DNA from: Megalopta genalis
Lineage: Eukaryota; Arthropoda; Insecta; Hymenoptera; Halictidae
Length of the DNA stretch: 64,000 nucleotides
Assembly (NCBI RefSeq): GCF_051020955.1
Contig: NW_027476286.1
Location: forward strand, 186,001 to 250,000
Reading direction: 5' to 3'
Numbering within the stretch: the first letter of the stretch is position 1; each line of letters opens with the position of its first letter. This document shows positions 36,839 through 50,183 of this stretch, one piece after another. The notes below the pieces were generated by a model, which was given only the letters and a program-made list of their open reading frames with translations, was not told where the DNA came from and did not search any database. The translations under genes and the position numbers were made by a program.

Positions 36839-38850
36839 CCCCAAGTGTTTGAAGCTTAATCATTTGTTTCGCATGGATTTGAAGCTAAGCCTTCTACATC
36901 GCATTGATTTGAAGCTTAATCATGTGTTTCGCATGGATTTGAAGCTAACTCATTTGACTCTCCTGCATTTGAAGCTATATCACTTATAACGCAAGTATCT
37001 GAAGCAAAATCATTGGCTTCGCGTGGATTTGAAGCTAAACCTTCTACATCGCATTGATTTGCAGCTGAATCATGTGTTCCGCATGGATTTAAGCTAACTC
37101 GTTCGTTTCGCCTGCATTTGAAACTATATCACTTACATCGCAAGTATCTGAAGCTAAATCGTTTGTTCCGCATGTATTTGATGCTAAACTTTCTACATAG
37201 CATTGATTTGAATCTGAATCATGTGTTTTGCATCGATTTGAAGCTAACTCGTTCGTTTCCCCTGCAGTTGAAGCTATATCACTTATGTCGCAAGTATCTA
37301 ACCTAAATCATTTCATCCGCATGGATTTGAAGCAAATCATTCTACCTCGCATCGAATTGAAGCTAAATCATGTGTATCGCATGGATTTTCAAGCTAACTC
37401 GTTTGATTCATCTGCATTTGAAGCTATATCGCTTATATCCCAAGTGTTTCAAGCTAAATCATTTGTTTCGCATTGATTTGAATGTAAACCTTCTACATCG
37501 CATTGATTTGAAGCTAAATCATGTGTTTCGCATGGATTTGAAGCTAACTCATTTGACTCTCCTGCATTTGAAGCTATATCACTTATATCGCAAGTATCTG
37601 AAGCAAAATCATTGGCTTCGCGTGGATTTGAAGCTAAACCTTCTACATCACACTGATTTTCTGCTAAATCATTTGTCTCGCATGCATTTGAAGCTATGCC
37701 TTCTACATCGCATTGATTTGCAGCTAAATCATGTGTTTCGCATGGATTTGAAGCTAACTCGTTCGTTGCGCATGCTGTTAAATCTAAATAACGTATATCA
37801 GAAGTATTTCTAGCTAAACCATTTGTTTCGCATGGATTTGAATCTAATCCCTGTACTTCGATTTGATTTGAAGTCTAATCATTTGTTTCGCATGGATTTG
37901 AAGCTAAACCTTCTACATCGCATTGATTTGAAGCTGAATTAAGTATTTCGCTTGGATTTGAAGCTAACTCGTTTGTTTCGTATGCATTTGAAGCTATATC
38001 ACTTATATCGGAAGTATTTGAAGCTAAATCAAATGTGTCATATGGATTTGGAGCTGAACCTTCTACATCGTATTGATTTGATGCTAAATCTAGTGTATCG
38101 CATGGTTTTGAAGCTAAACCTCCTACATCGCATTGATTTGCAGCTAAATCATGTGTTTCGCATGGATTTGAAGCTAACTCGTTCGTTTCGCCTGCAGTTG
38201 AATCTACATCACTTATATCGCAAGTATTTGAAGCTAAATCATGTGTATCGCATGGATTTGAAGCTATGCCGTGTACTTCGAATTGATTTGAAGGTAAATC
38301 ATGCGTTACCCATGGATTTGAAGCTGAACCTTCAACATCGCACTGATTTGCAGCTAAATCATTTGTTTCGCATGGATTTGTATCTATATCGTTTGTTTCG
38401 CCTGCATTTGAAACTATATCACTTACATCGCAAGTATCTGAAGCTAAATCGTTTGTTCCGCATGGATTTGATGCTAAACCTTCTCCATAGCATTGATTTG
38501 AAGCTGAGTCATGTGTTTTGCATCGATTTGAAGCTAACTCGTTTGTTTCCCCTGCAGTTGACGCTATATCACTTATGTCGCAAATATCTAAACCTAAATC
38601 ATTTTATTCGCATGGATTTGAAGCTAATCATTCTACTTCGCATTTAATTGAAGCTAAATCATGTGTATCGCATGGATTTTCAAGCTAACTCGTTTGATTC
38701 GTCTGCATTTGAAGCTATATCGCTTATATCCCAAGTGTTTCAAGCTAAATCATTTGTTTCGCATGGATTTGAATGTAAACCTTCTACATCGCATTGATTT
38801 GAAGCTAAATCATGTGTTTCGCATGGATTTGAAGCTAAAGCTTCTACATC

Positions 38851-40130
38851 ACACTGATTTGCTGCTAAATCATTTGTTTCGCATGGATTTGAAGCTAACT
38901 CGTTCGTTGCGCATGCTGTTAAATCTAAATACGTATATCACAAGTATTTGTAGCTAAACCATTTGTTTCGCATGGATTTGAATCTAAGCCCTGTACTTCG
39001 ATTTGATTTGACGCCTAATCATCTGTTTCGCACGGATTTGAAGCTAAACCTTCTACATCGTATTTATTTGAAGCTAAATCTAGTGTATCGCATGGATATG
39101 AAGCTAAACCTTCTACATCGCATTGATTTGCAGCTAAATCATGTGTTTCGCATGGATTTGAAGCTAACTCGTTCGTTTCGCTTGCAGTTGAATCTACATC
39201 ACTTATATCGCAAGTATTTGAAGCTAAATCATGTGTATCGCGTGGATTTTGAAGCTAACTCGTTTGATTATTCTGCATTTGAAGCTATATCACTTATACC
39301 CCAAGTATTTGAAGCTTAATCATTTGTTTCGCATGGATTTGAAGCTCAACCTTCTACATCGCATTGATTTGCATCTAAATCATGTGTTTCGCATGGATTT
39401 GAAGCTTACTAGTTCGTTGCGCATGCAGTTAAATCTAAATAACGTATACCACAAGTATTTGAAGCTAAACCATTTGTTTCGCATGGATTTGAAGCTAAGC
39501 CTTCTACTTCGCATTAATTGGAAGCTAAATCATGTGTTTCGCATGGATTTGAAGCTAACTCGTTTGTTTCGCATGCAGTTGAAGCTAAATCATGTCTTTC
39601 ACAAGTATTTGAAGATAAACCATTTGAATCGCAATGATTTGAACAAGAGCCTCCTACTTCGCACTAATTTGCAGCTAAATAATGTGTTTCGCATGGATTT
39701 GAAGCTAAACCTTGTACACCCCATGGATTTGAAGCTAAATCATGTGTTTGGCTTGGATTTGAAGCTAAACCTTCTACATCGCATTGATTTGCAGCTGAAT
39801 CATGTGTTTGGCATGGATTTGAAGCTAACTCGTTCGTTTCGCCTGCAGTTGAATCCACATCACTTATATCGCAAGTATTTGAAGCTAAATCATGTGTATG
39901 GCGTGGATTTGAAGCTCACTCGTGTGATTAGTCTGCATTTGAATCTCTATAACATATACCCCAAGTTTTTGAAGCTAAATCATTTGTTTCGCATGGATTT
40001 GAAGCTAAGCCGTGTACTTCGAATTGATTTGAAGGTAAATCATGCGTTGCCCATGGATTTGAAGCTAAACTTTCTACATCGCATTGATTTGCAGCTAAAT
40101 CATTTGTTTCGCATGGATTTGTATCTATAT
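38851..40130. repeat. Mosaic segment E, repeated at 40682-41960
   Basis: The offset is 1,831 then 1,830 bp (61 units); the change comes from a single-base loss at about 40908 (GCTAAACTAGTG against GCTAAATCTAGTG). The two copies are adjacent, forming a tandem duplication of about 1.83 kb. The same 61-unit period links the two copies of segment A 7 kb upstream, which suggests an inherited 61-unit higher-order block. Confidence 0.78.
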
Positions 40131-40388
40131 CGTTTGTTTCGCCTGCATTTGAAACTATATCACTTACATTGCAAGTATCTGAAGCTAAATCGTTTGTTCC
40201 GCATGGATTTGATGCTAAACCTTCTCCATAGCATTGATTTGAAGCTGAGTCATGTGTTTTGCATCGATTTGAAGCTAACTCGTTTGTTTCCCCAGCAGTT
40301 GACGCTATATCACTTATGTCGCAAATATCTAAACCTAAATCATTTTATTCGCATGGATTTGAAGCTAATCATTCTACTTCGCATTTAA
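39231..40388 (+). other. 385-codon repeat-encoded open frame (probably not a gene)
   Basis: An ATG opens this frame inside a 31-bp unit (MCIAWILKLT), which carries reading into the LKL repeat frame, and it ends at TAA in GCATTTAATTG. Only the repeat decapeptides are present. The duplicate 1,830 bp downstream (41061-41762) has the same start but is cut to 233 codons because one unit there carries an extra base (GATTTTGAAGCTCACTCG). A true gene duplicated recently would not be expected to lose the frame this way. I regard it as fortuitous. Confidence 0.25.
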
Positions 40389-43044
40389 TTGAAGCTAAAT
40401 CATGTGTATCGCATGGATTTTCAAGCTAACTCGTTTGATTCGTCTGCATTTGAAGCTTTATCGCTTATATCCCAAGTGTTTCAAGCTAAATCATTTGTTT
40501 CGCATGGATTTGAATGTAAACCTTCTACATCGCATTCATTTGAAGCTAAATCATGTGTTTCGCATGGATTTGAAGCTAACTCATTTGACTCTCCTGCATT
40601 TGAAGCTATATCACTTATATCGCAAGTATCTGAAGCAAAACGATTGGTTTCGCGTGGATTTGAAGCTAAAGCTTCTACATCACACTGATTTGCTGCTAAA
40701 TCATTTGTTTCGCATGGATTTGAAGCTAACTCGTTCGATGCGCATGCTGTTAAATCTAAATACGTATATCACAAGTATTTGTAGCTAAACCATTTGTTTC
40801 GCATGGATTTGAATCTAAGCCCTGTACTTCGATTTGATTTGACGCCTAATCATCTGTTTCGCACGGATTTGGAGCTAAACCTTCTACATCGTATTTATTT
40901 GAAGCTAAACTAGTGTATCGCATGGATATGAAGCTAAACCTTCTACATCGCATTGATTTGCAGCTAAATCATGTGTCTCGCATGGATTTGAAGCTAACTC
41001 GTTCGTTTCGCTTGCAGTTGAATCTACATCACTTATATCGCAAGTATTTGAAGCTAAATCATGTATATCGCGTGGATTTTGAAGCTAACTCGTTTGATTA
41101 TTCTGCATTTGAAGCTATATCACTTATACCCCAAGTATTTGAAGCTTAATCATTTGTTTCGCATGGATTTGAAGCTCAACCTTCTACATCGCATTGATTT
41201 GCATCTAAATCATGTGTTTCGCATGGATTTGAAGCTTACTAGTTCGTTGCGCATGCAGTTAAATCTAAATAACGTATGCCACAAGTATTTGAATCTAAAC
41301 CATTTGTTTCGCATGGATTTGAAGCTAAGCCTTCTACTTCGCATTAATTGGAAGCTAAATCATGTGTTTCGCATGGATTTGAAGCTAACTCGTTTGTTTC
41401 GCATGCAGTTGAAGCTAAATCATGTCTTTCACAAGTATTTGAAGATAAACCATTTGAATCGCAATGATTTGAACAAGAGCCTCCTACTTCGCACTAATTT
41501 GCAGCTAAATAATGTGTTTCGCATGGATTTGAAGCTAAACCTTGTACACCCCATGGATTTGAAGCTAAATCATGTGAGTGGCTTGGATTTGAAGCTAAAC
41601 CTTCTACATCGCATTGATTTGCAGCTGAATCATGTGTTTGGCATGGATTTGAAGCTAACTCGTTCGTTTCGCCTGCAGTTGAATCCACATCACTTATATC
41701 GCAAGTATTTGAAGCTAAATCATGTGTATGGCGTGGATTTTGAAGCTCACTCGTGTGATTAGTCTGCATTTGAATCTCTATAACATATACCCCAAGTTTT
41801 TGAAGCTAAATCATTTGTTTCGCATGGATTTGAAGCTAAGCCGTGTACTTCGAATTGATTTGAAGGTAAATCATGCGTTGCCCATGGATTTGAAGCTAAA
41901 CTTTCTACATCGCATTGATTTGCAGCTAAATCATTTGTTTCGCATGGATTTGTATCTATATCGTTTGTTTCGCCTGCATTTGAAACTATATCACTTACAT
42001 TGCATGTATCTGAAGCTAAATCGTTTGTTCCGCATGTATTTGATGCTAAACTTTCTACATAACATTGATTTGAATCTGAATCATGTGTTTTGCATAGATT
42101 TGAAGCTAACTCGTTTGTTTCCCCTGCAGTTGAAGCTATATCACTTATGTCGCAAGTATCTAACCTAAATCATTTCATTCGCATGGATTTGAAGCAAATC
42201 ATTCTACCTCGCATTGAATTGAAGCTAAATCATGTGTATCGCATGGATTTTCAAGCTAACTCGTTTGATTCGTCTGCATATGAAGCTATATCGCTTATAT
42301 CCCAAGTGTTTCAAGCTAAATCATTTGTTTCGCATTGATTTGAATGTAAACCTTCTACATCGCATTGATTTGAAGCTAAATCATGTGTTTCGCATGGATT
42401 TGAAGCTAACTGATTTGACTCTCCTGCATTTGAAGCTATATCACTTATATCGCAAGTATCTGAAGCAAAATCATTGGCTTCGCGTGGATTTGAAGCTAAA
42501 CCTTCTACATCACACTGATTTGCTGCTAAATCATTTGTTTCGCATGCATTTGAAGCTATGCCTTCTACATCGCATTGATTTGCAGCTAAATCATGTGTTT
42601 CGCATGGATTTGAAGCTAACTCGTTCGTTGCGCATGCTGTTAAATCTAAATAACGTATATCAGAAGTATTTGTAGCTAAACCATTTGTTTCGCATGGATT
42701 TGAATCTAAGCCCTGTACTTCGATTTGATTTGAAGCCTAATCATTTGTTTCGCACGGATTTGAAGCTAAACTTTCTACATCGCATTGATTTGTAGCTAAA
42801 TCATGTGTTTCGCATGGATTTGAAGCTAACTAGTTTGTTTCGCATGCAGTTGAATATAAATCATGTTTATCACAAGTATCTGAAGCTAAATCATATGTTT
42901 CGCATGAATTTGAAGCCAAGCCTTCTACTTCGCATTCATTTGAAGCTAAAATATGTGTTTCGCATGGATTTGAATCTAACTAGTTTGTTTCGCATGCAGT
43001 TGAATCTAAATCATGTTTATTACAAGTATCTGAAGCTAAATCAT

Positions 43045-46000
43045 TTGTTTCGCATGAATTTGAAGCTAAGCCTTCTACTTCGCATTCATTTGAAGCTAAA
43101 TCATGTGTATTCGCATGGTTTCTGAAGCTAATTCGTTTGTTTCGTCTGCATTTGAAGCTATATCACTTACATCGCAAGTGCTTGAAGCCAAACCATTCGT
43201 TTCGCATGGATTTGAAGCTAAACCTTCTACATCGCATTGATTTGAAGCAAAATCATGTGTATCGCATGGACTTTGAAGCTAACTCGTTTGATTCATCTAC
43301 ATTTGAATCTATATCACTTATATCCCAAGTGTTTGAAGCTAAATCATTTGATTCGCCTGCATTTGAAGCTAAATCATTCGTTTCGCATGGATTTGAAGCT
43401 AAGCCTTCTAATTCGCATTCTTTTGAAGCCAAATAATGTATTTCGCGTGGATTCTAAGCTAACTCGTTGGTTTCCCCTGCATTTGAAGCTATATCACTTA
43501 TTTCGCAACTATCTGAAGCTAAGTCAATTGTTTCTCATGTATTTGAATCTAAGCCTTCTACTTCTCATTGATTTGAAGCTGAATCATTTGTTTCGCATGG
43601 ATTTGAAGCTGAACCTTCTACATCGCATTGATTTGAAGCTAAATCTAGTGTATCGCATGGATATGAAGCTAAGCCTTCTACATCGCATTGATTTGCAGCT
43701 AAATCATGTGTTTGGCATGGATTTGAAGCTAACTCGTTCGTTGCGCATGCTGTTAAATCTAAATACCGTATATCACAAGTATTTGTAGCTAAACCATTTG
43801 TTTCGCATGGATTTGAATCTAAGCCCTGTACTTCGATTTGATTTGAAGCCTAATCATATGTTTCGCACGGATTTGAAGCTAAACCTTCTACATCGCATTG
43901 ATTTGTAGCTACATTAAGTATTTCGCTTGAATTTGAAGCTAACTCGTTTGTTTCGTATGCATTGGAAGCTATATCACTTATATCGGAAGTATTTGAAGCT
44001 AAATCATATGTGCCGTATGGATTTGAAGCTGATCCTTCTACATCGCATTGACTTGAAGCTAAATCTAGTGTATCGCATGGATATGAAGCTAAGCCTTCTA
44101 CATCGCATTGATTTGCAGCTAAATCTAGTGTATCGCTTGGATATGAAGCTAAACCTTCTACATCGCATTGATTTGCATCTAAATCATGTGTATCGCATGG
44201 ATTTTGAAGCTAACTCGCTTGATGAGTCTGCAAATTGAAGCTATATCACTTATACCCCAAGTGTTTGAAGCTTAATCATTTGTTTCGCATGGATTTGAAG
44301 CTCAACATTCTACATCGCATTGATTTGCAGCTAAATCATTTGTTTCGCTTGGATTTGAAGCTAAACCTTCTACATCGCTTTGATTTTCAGCTAAATCATG
44401 TGTTTCGCATGGATTTGAAGCTAACTCGTTCGTTGCGCATGCAGTTAAATTTAAATAACGTATATCACAAGTATTTGAAGCTAAACCATTTGTTTTGCAT
44501 GGATTTGAAGCTAAACCTTCTACTTCGCATTGATTTGAAGCTAACTCGTTTGTTTCGCATGCAGTTGAAGCGAAATCATGACTTTCACAAGTATTTGAAG
44601 ATGAACCATTTGAATCGCATCGATATGAACCTGAGCCTTCTACTTAGCACTGATTTGCAGCTAAATAATGTGTTCCGCATGGATTTGAAACTAAACCTTC
44701 TACATCCCATGGATTTGAAGCTAAATTATATGTTTGGCATGGATTTGAAGCTAAACCTTCTACATCGCATTGATTTGCAACTGAATCATGTGTTTCGCAT
44801 GGATTTGAAGCTAACTCATTCGTTTCGCCTGTATTTGAAGCTATATCACTTATATCGCAAGTATTTGAAGCTAAATCATGTGTTCCGCTTGGATTTGAAG
44901 CTAAACCTTCTACATCGCATTGATTTTCAGCTAAATCATGTGTTTCGCATGGATTTGAAGCTAACTCGTTTGTTTCGCATGCAGTTGTAGCTAAATAATG
45001 TATATCACAAGTATTTGTAGTTAAACCATTTGTTTCGCATGGATTTGAAGCTAATCCTTCTACTTCGCATTGATTTGAAGCTAAATCATTTGTTTCGCAT
45101 GGATTTGAAGCTAAACCTTCTACATCGCATTGATTTGCAGCTAAATCATGTGTTTCGCATGGATTTGAAGCTAACTCGTTCGTTGCGCATGTAGTTAGAT
45201 CTAAATAACGTATATCACAAGTATTTGAAGCTAAACCATTTGTTTCGCATGGATTTGAAGCTAAGCCGTGTACTTCGAATTGATTTGAAGGTAAATCATG
45301 CGCTACGCATGGATTTGAAGCTAAACCTTCTACATCGCATTGATTTGCAGCTAAATAATTTGTTTCGCATGGATTTGTATCTATATCGTTTGTTTCGCCT
45401 GCATTTGGAACTATATCACTTACATCGCAAGTATCTGAAGCTAAATCATTTGTTTCGCATGGATTTGAAGCTGAACCTTCTACATCGCATTGATTTGAAG
45501 CTAAATCTAGTGTATCGCATGGATATGAAGCTAAACCTTCTACATCGCATTGATTTGCAGCTAAATCTAGTGTATCGCTTGGATATGAAGCTAAACCTTC
45601 TACATCGCATTGATTTGCAGCTAAATAATTTGTTTCGCATGGATTGGTATCTATATCGTTTGTTTCGCCTGCATTTGGAACTATTTCACTTATATCGCAA
45701 GTATCTGAAGCTAAATCATTTGTTTCGCATGGATTTGAAGCTAAGCCTTCTACATCGCATTGATTTGCAGCTAAATCATGTGTTTGGCATGGATTTGAAG
45801 CTAACTCGTTCGTTGCGCATGCTGTTAAATCTAAATACCGTATATCACAAGTATTTGTAGCTAAACCATTTGTTTCGCATGGATTTGAATCTAAGCCCTG
45901 TACTTCGATTTGATTTGAAGCCTAATCATATGTTTCGCACGGATTTGAAGCTAAACCTTCTACATCGCATTGATTTGTAGCTACATTAAGTATTTCGCTT

Positions 46001-49000
46001 GGATTTGAAGCTAACTCGTTTGTTTCGTATGCATTGGAAGCTATATCACTTATATCGGAAGTATTTGAAGCTAAATCATATGTGTCGTATGGATTTGAAG
46101 CTGATCCTTCTACATCGCATTGACTTGAAGCTAAATCATGTGTTTCGCATGTATTTGAAGCAAACTCGTTTGTATCGCATGCAGATGAATCTAAATCATG
46201 TATATCACAAGTAGTTGAAGCTAAACCATTTGTTTCGCATGGATTTGCAGATGAGCCTTCTACTTCGCATTGATTTGAAGCTAAATCATGCGTTTCTCAT
46301 GGATTTGAAGCTAACTCGTTTGTTTCGCCTGCATTGAAGCTATATCACTTATATCGCAAGTATTTCATTCCAAAATCATTTGCTTCGCACGGATTTTAAG
46401 CTAAACCTTCTACATCGTATTGATTTGAAGCTAAATCATGTGTTTCGCTTGGATTTGAAGCTAAATCATGTGTTTGGCATGGATTGGAAGCTAACTCGTT
46501 TGTGTCGCCTGCATTTGAAGCTATATCATTTATATCGCAAGTATTTGATGCTCAATCAGTTGTGTCGTATGGATTTGAAGCCTTCTAAGCCTTCTACTTC
46601 GCATTACATTCATGTGTTTCACATGGATTTGAAACTAACTCGTTCGTTTTGACTGCTTTTGAACCAACTTCATTTATATCGCAAGGATTTTTAGCTAAAT
46701 CATTTCTTTTGCATGGATTTGAAGTTAACTCATTTGATTAGCCTGCATTTGAATCTAAATCACTTAAATCGCAAGTATTTGATTTAAATCAATTGTTTCG
46801 AATGGATTTGAAGATAATTCTCCTACTTCGCATTGATTTGAAGCTAAATCATGTGTTTCGCTTGGACTTGAAGCTAACTCGTTTGTTTCGCACGTAGTTG
46901 AAGCTAAATCATGTATATCACAAGTATTTGAAGGTAAACCATTTGTTTCGCGTGGATTTGAAGCTGTGCCTTCTACGTCGCATTAATTTGCATCTAAATC
47001 ATGCGTGTCGCATGGATTTGAAACTAACTCGTTCGTTTCGCCTGCATATGAAGCTATATCATTTATATCGCAAGTATTTGAAGCTAAATCTTTCGTTTCG
47101 CATGGATTTCAAGATAAGCCTTCTACTTCGCATAGATTTGAAGCTAAATCCTATGTATCGCATTGATTTGAAGTTAAGTCTTCTACTTCGCATAGATTTG
47201 AAGCTAAATCATGTGTATCGCTTTGTTTTGAAGCTAATACGTTTGTTTCGCATGGAGTTGAATATAAATCATGTTTATCACAAGTATCTGAAGTTAAACC
47301 ATTTGTTTGGCATGAATTTGAAGCTGTACCATGTGTTTCGTATGAATTTGAATATAAATCATGTGTTACGCATAGGTTTTGAAGCTAAGCATCCTACATC
47401 GCACTGATTTGAAGCTAAATTATTTCTTTCGCATGGATTTGAAGCTAACTCGTTTGTTTCGCATGCAGTTGAAGCTAAATCATGTCTTTCACAAGTATTT
47501 GAAGATAAAACATTTGAATCGCATTGATTTGAACCTGAGCCTTCTTCTTCGCACTGATTTGCAGCTAAATAATGTGTTTCGCATGGATTTGAAGCTGAAC
47601 CTACTACATCTCATGGATTTGAAGCTAAATCTTGTGTTTGGCTTGGATTTGAAGCTAAACCTTCTACATCGCATTGTCTTGCAGCTGAATCATGTGTTTG
47701 GCATGGATTTGAAGCTAACTCGTTCGTTTCGCCTGTATTTGAAGAAAAATCACTTATATCGCAAGTATTTGAATCTAAATCATGTGTTTCGCTTGGATTT
47801 GAAGCTAAACCTTCTAAATCGCATTGATTTGAAGCTAGATCGTGTGTTTCGCATGGATTTGAAGCTAACTCGTTTGTTTCGCATGCAGTTGTAGCTAAAT
47901 AATGTATATCACAAGTATTTGTAGCTCAACCATTTGTTTCGCATGGATTTGAAGCTAAACTTTCTACATCGCATTGATTTGAAGCTAACTCGTTTGTTTC
48001 GCATGCAGTTGAAGCTAAATCATGTCTTTCACAAGTATTTGAAGATGAACCATTTGAATCGCATGGATTTGAACCTGAGCCTTCTACTTCGCACTGATTT
48101 GCAGCTAAATAATGTGTTTCGCATGGATTTGAATCTAAGCCGTGTACTTCGAATTGATTTGAAGGTAAATCATGTGTTACGCATGGATTTGAAGCTAAAC
48201 CTTCTACATCGCATTGATTAGCAGCTAAATCTTTTGTTTCGCATGGATTTGTAGCTTTCTCGTTTGTTTCGCCTGCATTTGAAACTATATCACTTACATC
48301 GCAAGTATCTGAAGCTAAATCATTTGTTTCGCATGGATTTGAAGCTAAACCTTCTACATCGCATTGATTTGCAGCTAAATCATGTGTCTCGCATGGATTT
48401 GTAGCTATCTCGTTTGTTTCGCCTGTATTTGAAACTATATCACTTACATCGCAAGTATCTGAATCTAAATCATTTGTTTCGCATGGATTTGAAGGTAAAC
48501 CTTCTACATCGCATTGATTTGAAGCTGAATCATGTGTTTTGCATCGATTTGAAGCTAACTCGTTTGTTTCCCCTGCAGTTGAAACTACATCACTTATGTC
48601 GCAGGTATCTAAACCTAAATCACTTAATTCGCATGGATTTGAAGCTACTCCTTCTACTTCGCATTGAATTGAAGCTAAATCATGCGTATCGCATGGATTT
48701 TCAAGCTAACTCGTTTGATTCGTCTGCATTTGAAGCTATGTCACTTATATCTCAAGTATTTGAAGCTCAATAATTAGTGTCGCTTGGATTTGAAGCTAAC
48801 CCTTCTATTTCGAATTGATTTGAAGCTTAATCATGTGTTTCGCATGGATTTGAAGCTAAAGCTTCCACATCGCATTGCTTTGAATCTAAATTATGTGTTT
48901 CGCTTGGATTTGAAGCTGACTCGTTTGTTTCGCATTCATTTGAAGCTATATCACTTAAATCGCATGAATCTGATGCTAAATCATTTGTGTCGCATGGATT

Positions 49001-50183
49001 TGAAGCTAAACTTTCTACATAGCATTGATTTGAAGCTAAACCTTCTACAACGCATTGACGTGCAGCTAAATCATGTGTATCGCATGTATTTGAAGCTGAC
49101 TCGTTTGTTGCGCATGCAGTTGAAGATAAATAACGTATATCACAAGTATTTGTATCTAAACCATTTGTTTCGCGTGGATTTGAATCTAAGCCTTGTACTT
49201 CGAGTTGATTTGAAGCTAAATCATGTGTAACGCTTGGATTTGAAGCTAACTCGTTTTTATCCCCTGAATTTGAAGCTATGTCACTTATAAAGCAAGTATC
49301 TGGTGCTAAATTATTTGTTTCGCATGGATTGGAAGCTAAACCTTCTACATCGCTTTGATTTGCAGCTAAATCGTGTGTTTTGCATGGATTTGAAGCTAAC
49401 TCGTTTGTTTCCCCTGCATTTGAAGCTATATCACTTATATAACAAGTATCTGATGATAAATCATTTGTTTCGCATGGATTTGAATCTAAATCATGTGTTT
49501 CACTAGGATTTGTAGCTAACTCGTTTGCTTCGCATGCAGTTGAAGTTTAATAATGTATTTCACAAGTATTTGAAGTCGAACCATTTGATTCGCATGGATT
49601 TCAATGTAAGCCTTCTACATCGCACTGATTTGAAGCTAAATCATTTGTTTCGCTTGGATTTGAAGCTAAACCTTCTAAATAGTATTGATTTGAAGTTTAA
49701 TAATGTGTTTTGCATGGATTTAAAGCTAACTCGTTTGTTCTGTCTGCATTTGAAGCTATATCACTTATATAGCAAGTATCTGATGCTGAATCATTTGTTT
49801 CGCATGAATTTGAAACTAAACCTCCTACATCGCATTTATTTGCAGATAAATCATGTGCTTCACATGGAGTTGAAGCTAACTCGTTCGTTGCGCATGCATT
49901 TGAAACTATGACATTTATATCGCATGTAACTGATGCTAAATCATTTGAGTCGCATGGATTTGAAGCTAAATCTTCTACATCGCATTGATTTGAATCTAAA
50001 CCTGCTACATCTTATTGATTTGAAGCTAAATCATGTGTTTCGCATTGAGTTGAGGCTAACCCGTTTGTTTCGTCAGCATTTGAAGCTATATCACTAATAT
50101 CGCAAGCATCTGAAGCTAAAACATTTGTTTCCCGTTGATTTGAAGCTAAACCTTCTACATCGCATTGATTTGCAGCTAAATCA
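43045..50183. repeat. About 7.1-kb tandem duplication, copy 1
   Basis: This segment is homologous to 50184-58132. The offset is 7,140 bp at the left end, 7,350 after about 44000, 7,290 after about 44380 and 7,949 after about 46290. The steps are +210, -60 and +660 bp, which are exact multiples of 30, plus one single-base loss. It carries corrupted units that recur in copy 2, including TATTTCATTCCAAAATC (about 46357) and GAAGCCTTCTAAGCC (about 46576). The longest plus open frame is 44235-44990 (251 codons), repeat-derived. Confidence 0.88.
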
